A stretch of 64,000 bases of DNA from Hofstenia miamia (lineage: Eukaryota; Xenacoelomorpha; Acoela). Below are positions 19,153 to 30,455 of this stretch, piece after piece (positions within the stretch are counted from its first letter, which is position 1; each line of letters opens with the position of its first letter). The notes beneath the pieces are model-generated. The model was not told the DNA's origin. It made no database searches and saw only the letters and a program-made list of their open reading frames with translations. Where the stretch lies: positions 403,810-467,809 of the forward strand of contig SCFE01000019.1 of the NCBI GenBank assembly GCA_004352715.1, given 5' to 3'. The translations under genes and the position numbers were made by a program.

Positions 19153-21830
19153 TTATCTGTTATGGCGCCAGGTGTGTATATATATGTACTTTATCTCCTT
19201 GTTTGTGAGGTTCACCATAAATTTTTCTATTGAAGTAACATTGTTGTCTGATGAAGCTTTTTTCAGTGTTGCACACATCATTTCATGAATTAAGTTCATT
19301 TTCTTTATGAATTCATTAACATAGTTGTTGCTGATCATGTTACAGTATTCTTTAAATAACATTGATACTGGTGTGGGGGCTTCATGCCTGAATATGGCTT
19401 GGAATAGTGATATTCTTGTAGTCGCATCTGTGGAAGTATAATAGAAATATTTGACCATTGGGAGTATTTCTCACCGCATTTTACCTCCAACATGTACTGT
19501 AATAGTTCACATAAGTTTTAGTAATGTTTGATTTACTCTCTCCACTGCTCCATTAGCTTGTGGGTGGTTGATTTTCATGTGAGAAAGATTTCCATTTTCT
19601 TGGTTAGGGTTTGCAATAATTGGCTTTCAAATTGTTTTCCCTNNNNNNNNNNNNNNNNNNNNNTCTCACCGCATTTTACCTCCAACATGTACTGTAATAG
19701 TTCACATAAGTTTTAGTAATGTTTGATTTACTCTCTCCACTGCTCCATTAGCTTGTGGGTGGTTGATTTTCATGTGAGAAAGATTTCCATTTTCTTGGTT
19801 AGGGTTTGCAATAATTGGCTTTCAAATTGTTTTCCCTAGTCTGTAATTAATTATTGCATTGTGACAAATACACATATCCAGTTGTTTATGATTGCCTCAG
19901 CTCTTGTTGCATAATGGGATCATTTTACAATATTTCGTAACCTTCATCAACTTTGGAGAGTTGTTCAATATCCACATTTACTATTTGGTTGGCATATTCT
20001 GCTGTGCGTTTTTCCAGTTCAGTACATTGCACTGGAAAATGATGATGGTTGAGGAGTATGCATTTATTGATTACATCTTTGATTGTACAATGTAAGTAAC
20101 TGGTAACAACGTTTTCATGGATTGTTAGTTTGGTTTGATAAATGCTCCAATGACCCTGTTTGTATATTTTCTTTATGACGTCTCTTTTTTAATACTCAGG
20201 TAGGGTAATTAGATTGTGAGTTGTTGAGCTGGCATACAGGATCCTGCTTTCAGTCATTTTCCATTTGTGTTTATGGTAATAGCATGTTGCCAAACTATTC
20301 ATTAGGTATGTTGGGTCTTTTATGTGTTTTATCATTTGTTTCAAAATGCATTGTTGCATTGAGCATTTGCTATCTCCTCTGCCATGATCTCTTCTTTTAT
20401 CATTATAGAGAGGACAGGGATTATTAGACGTCCATTCCTATCTGTGTTGATGTAAATAAGATTTTCATATTCACATGTTGTATAAAGTGAAAGTCCCTTG
20501 CTTTGCTTTGTTCCTTATTAAAATTTTTCTTATATTGAGGTAATGCCATCCATATGTCAGTGTTAGTATAGAGTTTGCGCTTTTAATGTTCTATGGTGAA
20601 ATGGAAGTGATTGAGGTACTTGATCTACCAGTCAATGACATTAAAACAATTGCCAGAATATTTTTTTAACCAGCACAGGCTGCTCTTATTGGTTCTAACT
20701 GTGAATGTTTTCTCACCAATGAGGAAGTGGCAGAATTTTGTCAGAGATTCAACAAGGGCCAACATTTCTAGTTTTGTTGCTCCATAGGCTAATCCTCACC
20801 ATCTTGGATTTGGCTCAATGTGGCACCTATTGCGACTGTACTGGTATTGCAATCCAGTATATACTTGTCACTTGGTGTTGGTGAGTTTAGTGATTTAATT
20901 TTTTTCATCTCGTTTTTGAGGTGATTGAGTTCCTCCTGGTGGCACCATGACCAATCAAAGTCTGTTTTGGTTTTAAGTAAGTTTGAGATGTTAATAATTT
21001 CTTCTGCAAGATTGGGAATAAATATGTGATAAATATTTAGGAATCCTAATATGCATTGAACATCATTTTTTCATCAATAAGTTGTTTTGCATTATCATTG
21101 ATTGTGATGTTGCCAGCTGTGATTACTTTTTGTTTAGCAATGTTGCAATGGTGGCATTAATGCATAGTAGTTTTAAGATGTTATTTAATTGTTCAGAGTT
21201 CTTCAACATTGTGAGATCCAATGAGGATGTCATCTATATATGCAGGTATCCCTTTTTGCAGTTTATATTTCCCATTCAGTAAGATCTTTGTGACATAGCA
21301 CTAGAACGTAGCAGGGAATTACAAAGGCCAAAGGCCATGTATAGCCACTCGAATAGTCCATACAGAGTGATAAACGCTGTTTTTTTGGTGTTGGTTGAAA
21401 GCATTAGTACATGCCAGTAGGCTTTGCAGAGGTACAATGTAGAGTATAGTTTGAATTTTGATGCGTCATATAGTATATCAACTTGAAGTAGCAGGTAAGC
21501 ACATTTTTTGGTGATATCATTGGTTTGGCAGAAATTGATACATAGATTGTGTCCAAAACATCATGCAGAGTGACTGTTATCAGTGATGTAATGGGTGACA
21601 TTCCTGGTTTCAATGCAGATCGATTTGGCAGCAGCAATGGTGGGTTTGCTTCTGGGAATTGATTTCTGAATACAGCAGTTGATTCTGATTCAGGTTAGGG
21701 AAAACATTAATAGTTTTCAGCAAAACAATGTAATAAATATCAGAGATCAAGAATACACAGCGTCTAATTATGCAAGCAGAGGAATTGAAATTTACATGGC
21801 AATTACAGCCAAAGCTAGGCCAGCAGTCAA
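19153..21830 (-). mobile_element. Degenerate Gypsy-type LTR retrotransposon (pol region)
   Basis: Minus strand. A reverse-transcriptase finger block (KTAFITLYGLFEWLYMAFGL) lies around 21340-21405, and the catalytic box YIDD is at 21229-21240 (PAYIDDILIGSHN). The 3' part (19153-19458) resembles the region after the integrase core (ISLFQAIFRHEAPTPVSML). Multiple stops and frameshifts. It includes the duplicated block at 19469-19837. No LTRs identified. Confidence 0.75.
19469..19837. repeat. 174-bp duplication flanking a 21-N gap
   Basis: Bases 19469-19642 and 19664-19837 appear identical, on either side of the N run 19643-19663. Probably unmerged contig ends within the Gypsy copy. Confidence 0.85.
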
Positions 21831-22624
21831 TCAAATTAGCAAAACAAACTAAACTGGATCAGCTAAACCCCAGAGAGTAGCGAGCTTGTGCAAGGATAGA
21901 ATCCCAACCAAATACAGGGAGTAATATAAAGAGTTAATTATTTTCAATTCGAGCAACCTGATTTTAAATTAACCTGGATAAAAATTTAATAAATTTATTT
22001 GTTAGCCAGTTACTAGAAGATTTTGAGCAGACTGATCTTATCTCTAAGGTTAAGCTCACACTGTTGATTATTTAATTTAACTAAATAATTCACAAATTAA
22101 ATAGTTTATCAAAATTTTTCAAGTGCACACTAGTGATTTTATTTTAGAATTGATTTCATTAAGATACAGCATGTCTTCCGGCAATAATTGAATTAGCAAA
22201 AAGACTTAAGAGACTTTTCTAGATAGATTGCGTGAACACAATATGACGTTTTTAATTACTTTCGAATGAATGCGTAGGGTTTTGATCAATTACTGTAATT
22301 AGTTAAACTGAGAATAACATTATGTAAATACAAAGATTCGTAAAGAAATTTGTCCCGGGTAATACAATGTTGTATTCTCCAAAGATAGAAATAAAACTCA
22401 TTATAAGCAGTTATAAACAATTTTGGTTTTGGAGCCTTTTGGGACCCAACATACAAAATAAAGTAATTATATAAATATTGCAAAATATTGAGGCCCAATA
22501 TTAGAAAAAAACATAATAAACAATTTTTGAGTGTTGGAGGTACAAAATATTTAGTGAGAAGTATCAAATATGCACAAAAGCGGTTACTGAAAATTTAATA
22601 CATAAATTTGGAAGTTGTGGGGTG
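21831..22624. other. AT-rich stretch without a recognised gene
   Basis: No motif recognised. A 93-codon minus-strand frame (22286-22567) has no coding-like signature. Confidence 0.35.
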
Positions 22625-23085
22625 GGGCAGTGATGACCAGTTTAAACCTATATAAACTTTAGGGAAAAGTTTAAACTGAACACATTTATTTAAAATAGTT
22701 TAAACATACAAAATTACATTTAAACGTCGCTTAAAGTTTGGGCCTTTTAAAGAATCATAATCAGGCAATAGCGAATTGTTTTCATAGGGATGCGGTTTTT
22801 GGCGGTAGAAATTTGGCAATGTAAAAGGCACTTTTGCAATTTGAGGAGATCGCAAAATACCCAGAATATATTCAGCCACACCTGCTAATTTTAAAAATTT
22901 TTTGCTGTTATCAATCTTTCTAGTTACTCCCACTCGTAAAATAATGACGTAATTAGACGCTAATAGTTTCAATTTAGGGGATAATATAAACTGCAGTTTA
23001 AACGTTGAGGTTTAAATTATTGGCACATTTATATAAACTTGTCTTTGACCTAAAGTTTAAACTTATTGTAAACGAATTAACATGA
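22625..23085. repeat. Cluster of GTTTAAAC palindromes flanking a short ORF
   Basis: The 8-bp palindrome GTTTAAAC or a close variant occurs repeatedly at both edges: around 22640, 22670, 22697 on the left, and 22993, 23010, 23063 on the right. The two edges also share AAACTTTAGG in inverted orientation, so they may be degenerate inverted ends of one element. Confidence 0.4.
22700..22972 (-). CDS. Candidate terminal exon, unrecognised
   Basis: Minus-strand frame with coding-like sequence in its second half (AKVPFTLPNFYRQKPHPYEN). It stops at 22700-22702, followed within ~10 bases by AATAAA (complement of 22685-22690). That fits a last exon with a very short 3' UTR, or the coding part of a small element bounded by the GTTTAAAC clusters. 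No family recognised. Confidence 0.3.
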   Translation of the reverse strand: MKLLASNYVIILRVGVTRKIDNSKKFLKLAGVAEYILGILRSPQIAKVPFTLPNFYRQKPHPYENNSLLPDYDSLKGPNFKRRLNVILYV

Positions 23086-23194
23086 AAAAATATTTGTTTT
23101 GCATATTAAAAAATAAATTATACATGTACATTTAGGCTAAACAATATCAAATGTCGCATATATTTTACATATATTATATTCACATATGAACAAT

Positions 23195-23860
23195 TTAGTT
23201 TATGAATTTAAAAAAGAAACGCATCATTTATTTCGGCATGGCGCTGCCATTGCCAAAAAGTTTCCCACTATAAAATTTACAAAATATTCATCAAATTACT
23301 TTTTTATATTATTTTCGGTAAATTTAGTTTGTATTTATATTCATCTTTTTTTGTTTAAGCTTGGTTCTCTTAAATCTATATAAACTGATTCCATGATGCT
23401 TAGTTGAAAATTACCAATTACAGAAATAGCTGAAAAGAATCACTCCACTTTTAAAGATAGGCTTTATACTTAAGACCAATAAACTAAGACATTTAATAGG
23501 ACTAAAATCAGAAACCAAGATTGAAAACCTTTCCAAAGTATATGAATTTACTTGCAACTGGAAAGACTTCAAGAAATTTACAATCAAGAATTAAATCTCT
23601 GATCATTTAAAGCACTGCGAAATGAAATTTACATCCAAGGCAATTGATAATTTTCAAATAAGCAGCATTGAATCAAGTTATATAGAAATAAAGGAACAGT
23701 TTAAACAAGATGAATATTAATACAAACAAAATTTTACGAAAATAAAATATGTAATTTGATGAATATTTTGTAAATTTTATAGTGGGAAACTTTTTGACAA
23801 TGGCAGCTCATGCCGAAACATGTTAAATAAATGAGTTTCTTTTTTAAATTGATATATAAA
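23195..23860. repeat. Inverted repeat, ~110-bp arms, ~440 bp apart
   Basis: The left arm (about 23195-23310) and right arm (about 23745-23860) are inverted copies sharing GAAACTCATTTATTT-like, GGCATGxCGCTGCCATTG and AAAAAGTTTCCCACTATAAA blocks. The right arm reads GCCGAAACATGTTAAATAAA, reminiscent of the 3' region of Penelope-like elements. Between the arms, 23440-23730 is coding-like but unassigned. Confidence 0.5.
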
Positions 23861-25359
23861 CTCAAGATTTTAGTTTTAATTAAAACTACATTATAAACAT
23901 GTGCATTGATATCAGGCGGAGAAACAGTTGTTTACCAAATTAATTAATTCAGTCCAATTTTCAAACTTCTTCATAAAGCTCTTGCCATAATTTTGCTTTA
24001 AACCTATTTGTAATAATGTTTCAGCTATAAATTAATTTCGCGGTACCCTTCTGAAACGAATTTGTCAATTAATTAATTGCAGGGCGCGTACGTCAACTGA
24101 AAACACTAAGTTCTATGTTATATGTCAACAGTTTAATCAACACGAAAATAAATCACAGGAATTTTTTTATTTCTGTCATCATTAAATTGCTAGTGCGCGT
24201 TGAAGTAAAGGAAGCTCTGTGTTCTATTTTGTAAACTAGTTTCTTATTTACGTAAACGAAAAATCTCTAGTGCGTGCAGCGCCTAATGTAGAGTTCAAAC
24301 CTCCAACTTTTGGAAATTAAAATATTCACAACAAAGTTTATCGCGTTCAGACCTACAACTTTGTTCACAACTTTTACTTTAGATTCAATTTTTGAAAACT
24401 ATTGTGTAATTTGAAATTAGAATTAGAGCCGTTCAAAACGATTTCGTTAAATCAACAAAAAATCTAGTTAATAATGTGGAGTCAGAGAGACAGGTACAGA
24501 AATTTTCAGGCCCGGCTCGTCATCTATTATTTCAAGGCCGTTTACGGCGCCTGTTGGAATTTGCAGCGCCCGTTTCGGCCGGTCATTATTTATTGATCCA
24601 TTTGAACACATTGATTGTTTACTGTAATTTATTATTTTCTCATTAATGGACGGAATGTGTTAGATCTTTTTTGCTTACCCACTTTATTAATAGATTATTG
24701 CAGGGATAGGATTTATCTATTTTCAAGCTTATATTACAATTTATTTTATTGCCTGCAATTTCCTAATTCTTGGGTCCGTCCCAGCTCGTGTCCATTTTGC
24801 GTGGCGTTTATTTCGTACTCCACGGTAGAGACTGCAGTTTGTCTATACATGTGGTTGTTTTCGTAAATATTAATGAGCAAATGTCTCTTTTCAGGGATTT
24901 CAGGATTAAATTTTTTGTCTATATTGTAAAAACAAAATATTTTTTATCATCATATATCTACATAAAAACTAAGTTCTAAAGGTAAATTTCTCTAAAATAT
25001 ATTTGGTAACGATTAATAAAGTTACAATCCTAGTTGAAATATTAAGTAATATTAGGAGTGTAGTTGGTAAGCGAAATGATTTAAAAAACAATTTTGATTA
25101 GCAACCACAGGTTTACTGAAAAATTAAAAACATACATAACTTTAAATTCAATTCAGTAAACACTAAGGGCTCTGAAAATTTAATTCCGGTCTAGGATTCG
25201 GAAATTTAAATAGACTGTTAGCAAGTGACTTGGGATTTTCTTTTGAATATATAATTGCACGTTACTTGTGCACAAAAGTAAACTGCGAGATATTATTTCA
25301 CCCAATGGCAGACTTCATGTCAAGTGCATCAATTGCATTTCTTTATCGATCGACTACAT
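23861..25359. other. AT-rich region with one GC-rich patch
   Basis: Mostly without features. A GC-rich patch at 24473-24595 contains a 40-codon ORF that starts MWSQRDRYRNFQ (ATG at 24473) and has a good donor-like CAG|GTACAG inside. Fold-back repeat units occur near 24329-24380. Confidence 0.35.
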
Positions 25360-26074
25360 CAGGAGTGGCCAACCTGTGGCGCATGCGCTAAGTGTGGTGC
25401 ATTACAACCTTGAAGTAGAGTAGTAGGCGCCAGAGGTGCCGATTATAGTATGGTACCATATTATGGATAGCAAAATGGTATGGTAGAAAAAAATTCATAG
25501 CCATTATGGATGGTGAACTTAAAAATATGGCCATAATGGAAATCCATAAATTTATTGTTACATATGCAGAATTTGCAATTAGTTTCAACAAAATTGTTAA
25601 ATTTAGTGTCATATATCTTATAATTATAATAACTGAATGGGTATAAATATGCATTTTGATAAGATAATTTTTAAGTGTTGCAAAAGTTTAGTAACCAGTT
25701 TCAGCAGATTGTAAACAAATACTAAAGATGAAGTTGTTTTTTATTTGTAATAGTGGACTGACATTTTTTTTTAAAATTTATGTTTGCGGATAACAAACAC
25801 ATTGTGTTCAAAAACAAACAAAAAATTTATTTTAAAATTTGTTTCTGAATGTTACAGTATCCGTAGGCTGTACATTCTTAAATATAGTGCTTATTTCTAT
25901 AAACCTGTCTTCTTTGTCTGATATTATTTTCATGTACAGGTATATACTAATTAAATATAATACTTATGTCTGTAAACAGTTTTCACAAATAGACGGCAAT
26001 ATAAAGGTTGTGTGGCGCATCTGAGCATGTGTTTAAAAATTAGCGGATTGTATGCCAAGGTCTGGCCACCCGTG
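25360..26074. mobile_element. Non-autonomous hAT transposon, 715 bp, perfect 8-bp TSD
   Basis: Starts CAGGAGTGGCCAACCTGTGG and ends TCTGGCCACCCGTG, so the inverted ends share CA(G/C)GRGTGGCCA. It is flanked on both sides by GACTACAT (25352-25359 and 26075-26082), an exact 8-bp duplication as made by hAT transposases. Interior is AT-rich and non-coding, with a local TATGG/CCATAATGG-rich stretch near 25440-25550. Confidence 0.85.
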
Positions 26075-26214
26075 GACTACATGCTTATATTAATGAATTA
26101 AGCAAATAAATTATCCAGAGTAAATAAAGCGCGAAATGAGTCGCGCACACTAGTTTGTAATTAAAGGGAACCCCTATACCCGAATTAAGAAAATTAACGG
26201 CATAAGCTACTTAT

Positions 26215-26400
26215 TTAAGTATTCTTTCGTTTATGATAACACTCAGAATTTTTTTTGAAAAGTTCACAACAAAGGTTTTTTGCGTTCACACTTGAAGCTT
26301 TGTTGTGAACCTCATATCTCGCCAGTTGTCAGCCAAAGTAGAATCGATTTAACTGAAAATTTTGTCGACAAAGTTTTTTTGGGTCTGAGCGCTACTTAAG
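26215..26400 (+). repeat. Fold-back repeat unit, copy 1
   Basis: Contains a hairpin with 13-bp perfect arms, GTTCACAACAAAG ... CTTTGTTGTGAAC, around a GCGTTCACACTTG core (about 26261-26308). About 180 bp are shared in inverted orientation with 39640-39850. A shorter relative lies at 24329-24380. Confidence 0.6.
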
Positions 26401-26838
26401 CGTCACTGGTGGGTGCCTGCATTTATCTAAACAAATAGCACAGTACCTAACAAGTTGAAAAAATCATGATATAGCAACCAGAATTTTCTATAAAATGGAA
26501 AAGTGATCATTCTATGATGCTTAAGTTTATGGCCTACAAAATATGTGTTGTGTATATAATACAAAGATGTGCCTTTAGATCAACACAATTTTGCAAAAAT
26601 TTTTAAACAAATGTTTGTCACCTTGAGCCTTGGTTTTTAACTCCCAGAATGATCATAAATAACTTTGTTGTGTACTGCTGTTTGTCTTTGATAAAAAACC
26701 ACTGGCAAGAATATCAATTTGCATTTATGAGTTATTCTACCAGTGCATGACGAGCAAAATAATTTGGAAGCTGCACTTAATGTTTAGCCATTTTGACTTG
26801 TCTGCTACCAATTTGTTTGAATAATTAAAAGAAAATTT
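26401..26838. other. No recognised feature
   Basis: AT-rich, no open frame or repeat end noted. Confidence 0.35.
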
Positions 26839-27165
26839 TTAAATCCTAAATATCTTCCATAAACCATAGACTTGACAGCAGCAATAATTTTTCCTTTTAT
26901 TAAGAACATAGATCACATCCTCAATATGTCTATAATTATTCAGAGATGCAATTGTGACTTCACAAACCTCAGATGAAATCCCGTTGATATTTGAAAAACT
27001 AACATTATTTAAACAATTAAATTCACGTTTTGATGTTAGAAATTGAAGTGACTTTTTAACATTTATTGAACTGGTGTGGTTGGCAAAGGTGTAGAATATG
27101 GTGCACGTGGACAAAATAAACACTAACATAGAGTAAAAAACTATGAGAAATGCAATAAAATGCAC
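26839..27165 (-). CDS. Candidate first exon of a type II membrane protein
   Basis: The minus-strand frame starts with Met and one strongly hydrophobic segment (about residues 3-26, IAFLIVFYSMLVFILSTCTI) followed by a polar region with Cys, the layout of a signal-anchor protein such as a Golgi enzyme. The coding character fades after a CAA|GTCTAT possible donor. The IFYTF motif after the membrane segment is matched by LFYTF in the plus-strand frame at 28553-28792. No enzyme family can be named. Confidence 0.3.
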   Translation of the reverse strand: MHFIAFLIVFYSMLVFILSTCTIFYTFANHTSSINVKKSLQFLTSKREFNCLNNVSFSNINGISSEVCEVTIASLNNYRHIEDVIYVLNKRKNYCCCQVYGLWKIFRI

Positions 27166-27983
27166 AAAAGTTTAAGAAATAATCAAAAGTCAGACAACTT
27201 TACATAATTAACTAAATGCGTAGCACAAAGTAACACCTGATAGCACCCATTATTTATTTAATCACAATATTATATAAAACTAGGAAGAAATAAAAAAATT
27301 ATCTATTAGATATAAAAGTATATTTATGTAAATCTATATTTAGTCTAAATCAAGTCTAAAAGACACATTTTTTTGGTTGAATTATATCTATTGCCATTTT
27401 GAAAAATTAAATCTACCAGTAAAATGCACTACAACCAATACTATCAAGCAGTTTGAAGAAAAAAGACCTCGTTTTGAAAGGATATTGCGTAATTTTAATC
27501 AGTTATGTAAATAATAACGCTCGATAAAATTCTTTCAGAGAGAAATGACAAAATCGTAATAAATGAATTAAAAGTTCACAACCAAATTGGAATCGCGTAC
27601 ACACTAAATCACGAAAGGTTGTGCGCAAAAGCAGAGCAAATTTAACTTCTCCAATTTGGCTCACAAAAAAGTTGGAATCGCGTACACACAACTTTTAGTT
27701 GTACGCATCATTAAATAAAGGTTGCGCGCAAAGTGTGTACGCTAATAAAAATGGGGGCTACAGTCTCTATTCAAATTACTTATGTTCAGGTTCGATTGCT
27801 TTCATGTTCCTTTGATGAGTTTGTAGCAATTTCTGAGTAATAACACATTATTTTCAGTCAATATACATACATGTAATATTGCAAAAATATATTTTAAAAT
27901 CTGCACATTTTAAACCAAAGCAGCCAGAATAAATGTGGCAAGAACATGGCCATAATAGTAAAAAGTCTAATTTTTTATTTACA
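27166..27983. repeat. Region with repeated GCGTACACAC motifs
   Basis: TTGGAATCGCGTACACAC occurs twice (about 27589-27606 and 27672-27689). An inverted partner, GTGTGTACGC, lies near 27737. The style resembles the GCGTTCACAC core of the fold-back repeats at 26.26 and 39.75 kb, so this is probably a member of the same dispersed family. The rest is AT-rich without features. Confidence 0.4.
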
Positions 27984-28304
27984 TCAGCATGTCTTCAGGC
28001 ATTGAAAAATTGCTGGACAAATTTTAGAATAAAACATCTGAATTGAACCTATTTGAGGAAACACTACAAAAAAAGTATTAAATGTCAACAATATTTCATT
28101 ACTAAACAATGGAAGTTTAAGTAAAATATAATTATAAAAACCCATATTGAGTGCCCGATAAATTTTCGTATGATTGACATAAGTATTAGAAAATATGAAT
28201 ATATACGGTCTACTTAATGTATAGGATCCATTGAATAATTGCATACCACGAGTTAACCCCATCCCCTTAAAGCCAATACTGTACATACGCATTATACAAA
28301 ACAT
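27984..28304 (-). CDS. Unrecognised 106-codon frame
   Basis: Minus-strand frame with reasonably balanced composition (GMGLTRGMQLFNGSYTLSRP). It lies between the two candidate membrane-protein exons. No motif recognised; may be chance or an exon. Confidence 0.2.
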   Translation of the reverse strand: MFCIMRMYSIGFKGMGLTRGMQLFNGSYTLSRPYIFIFSNTYVNHTKIYRALNMGFYNYILLKLPLFSNEILLTFNTFFVVFPQIGSIQMFYSKICPAIFQCLKTC

Positions 28305-28552
28305 TTACAATTTATGCAACGCGGTTACAATGTATTCAATTTCGGTGCTACAAAGCAGTAAATAATATATTGAAATAAATTCACTGAAAAAGCAAAGCGG
28401 TAGGAAAGTTTATATATATAATGAAAAATATTTAAAAATCTTACTTAAGAAAAGGGCTTGATTTAAAATAAAAGTGTATAAGCTTTGCATATATATATAT
28501 AATTATATCGTGTATTTTCCTAATAATTGTTTTTATTCCTTCCTAGTTCCAT

Positions 28553-28792
28553 ATGATATCGTGCTATCGCGTTAATTATGTAAAGTTATCGGTCTATAAA
28601 TATTTTATAAGCTTTTGCATATTTTGTTGGATTTCTGTTTTTTACACTATTTTAGTATGTAATTTGTTCGCGTGCACCCTATTCTATACGTTCACCGATG
28701 TGGTTTCTTTGCAGAACAAAAATTATTCAAGAAATTATAAAAATTTCGATTATTCGAATTCTCTAGTGCATATGACAGTGCGTAGAAATTAA
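28553..28792 (+). CDS. Candidate first exon of a second type II membrane protein
   Basis: ATG at 28553, then one hydrophobic segment (about residues 17-42) followed by FYTFTDVVSLQNKNYSRNY and a possible donor ACA|GTGCGT near 28779. Its layout and the FYTF motif parallel 26839-27165 on the opposite strand. The frame ends 55 bp before the RPL35 stop codon, so it converges with that gene. Confidence 0.28.
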   Translation: MISCYRVNYVKLSVYKYFISFCIFCWISVFYTILVCNLFACTLFYTFTDVVSLQNKNYSRNYKNFDYSNSLVHMTVRRN

Positions 28793-28842
28793 CAATCATT
28801 TAAAAAAATACCCACTTGTAAGAAATGAAACCATTGTAAAAT

Positions 28843-28848
28843 TTTATT
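28843..28848 (-). terminator. AATAAA polyadenylation signal overlapping the RPL35 stop codon
   Basis: On the minus strand the gene ends TGAATAAAAT, so the last base of the TGA is the first base of AATAAA. The 3' UTR must therefore be very short. Confidence 0.6.
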
Positions 28849-29222
28849 CAAAGCTTAAGAGCAAATGTATATTTCATGGCATTCCTCTCCTTACGCTTTT
28901 GTTTGGGTGTTTTCAATTTCAGTTCTTTTTTAGTCAGTGCACGACGTTTAGATCGAGTCAACTTTGGACGCAAATCTAATGGAATATACTTTTTGTTTTT
29001 ATATTCCATTGCAACTGATCTCTTAACATTATCAGTCATTATTGTGCGAATACGTGCAATGGTTTTACGAACAACTTTAATCTTTGCCAATTTACTTTGA
29101 ACACCACCAGTAACTTGACTAATTCTCAATTGTTGCAGCTCCAATCTGTTTGTATTAAGCTCTTTAATCAGCTCATCTTTAGATTTGGCACGCAAATCTG
29201 CAATTGAAACTTTTTTTCCCAT
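28848..29222 (-). CDS. RPL35: Ribosomal protein L35 (uL29), 60S subunit
   Basis: A 124-residue protein of the eukaryotic L35/uL29 family, a structural protein near the exit tunnel of the large ribosomal subunit. Diagnostic blocks in order: LRAKSKDELIKEL near the N terminus, QVTGG..SKLAKIKVVRK in the middle, IARIRTI, then YIPLDLRPKLTR and a very basic C-terminal tail (KTPKQKRKERN). Length matches the usual ~123 residues. The whole coding region is in one exon. Just upstream on the minus strand lies TTCTTTAG|TTTC before the ATG, a good 3' splice site, so a non-coding 5' exon is likely. An intact frame argues against a dead retrocopy, though a processed copy cannot be excluded without finding its introns elsewhere. 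Confidence 0.95.
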   Translation of the reverse strand: MGKKVSIADLRAKSKDELIKELNTNRLELQQLRISQVTGGVQSKLAKIKVVRKTIARIRTIMTDNVKRSVAMEYKNKKYIPLDLRPKLTRSKRRALTKKELKLKTPKQKRKERNAMKYTFALKL

Positions 29223-29239
29223 GAAACTAAAGAAAAAAA

Positions 29240-30451
29240 TTAATCACAATCATGCCGTCACTTCTTTAAAATAGAAATAACAATTTTATATAAAATAATA
29301 AACAATAAGCAATAATGAAAAATTATTTAGCATATTTGAAAATAGACTAATTAAACGACAGTTACTTGTCGCAACAGTCGCTAAGTAGCTACGAAAGACT
29401 TTGAAAGTTGGAACCTCATGTATAACGCATCCATGTAAACAAGATTCCTAGAATGCAATAACCCGGCAATTGATGAAATTAACTTCAAACTAAAAACTGC
29501 TGCAGTGAAAATAATTTTTTTCGTTATAATACAAAAAGATTAAATTCAAATGAAAAACAATATAGTGTATAGTAACTCTTTATGACTGCGTGAACGTGCA
29601 GATTAAATGTTAAATTGAGCTAAACGAAAAAACTTAGACGCAAATGTCCCTTCATGATTGCAAATGCTTTTCATTTAAATCTACAATGAAAAAATTATGA
29701 TTAGAAAATTTTTACTTATATTCAATTGAAAATATTTTTACGTATTAATATGCATAAAATACACTTTTTTGCTACATCTTACGTTCTAAGTTAACAAAAT
29801 TGTGGCATGTGAGTAAAATTCTTTTCCTGATTTGCAAATTTAGTTATAAATTACAATTTGTAATTTATTTAAGCGGTGTTTTAGTTTTCTTAACTTGTAG
29901 CTAATTTTATTTTAATGTCATGCAAGATGATTACGACTGATTAGATATCCATATTTAGTTAGTTCTTGAAAATCTAATGCATTAGTAAGATTGTGCGAAA
30001 TATACCTTTAATAATCTTAGATTATGAATATGAATTCTTGATGATTAGAAATAATAATAATAATAATAATAATGGATTTTACCGTTAAAGAGTATAACAA
30101 TACAAATACAAAATTAAACAAAATAATGAGAATACTAGAGGAAGTAAGGTTTTTTGTGACAATTGCAGAATTAAAAGAGATTACATTTACATCCGATTCC
30201 AGGAGAAAGCAGTTTTAAAAAAAAGTTAGAATATTAGATTTAAATTTAGAAATGATATATATGTCATACAGTACAAGCTAGACAAAAGTAAATTTGTTGG
30301 AAAGAGATTGACATTGGCGTTGGAGGTTCTCTTAAAACGGTTAACCTACGGCACATCATATGAAGAAAGAATTTTAACGTTAATAAACTCATAAATGACA
30401 TTTTATTTGTATTTTACTATATATAATAAAGTAAACAATTTATAGCATTAG
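29240..30451. other. Upstream flank of RPL35, AT-rich
   Basis: Would contain the RPL35 promoter and untranslated exon, which I cannot place. A (TAA)n microsatellite lies at about 30049-30073. Nothing else recognised. Confidence 0.35.
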
Positions 30452-30455
30452 TTAA

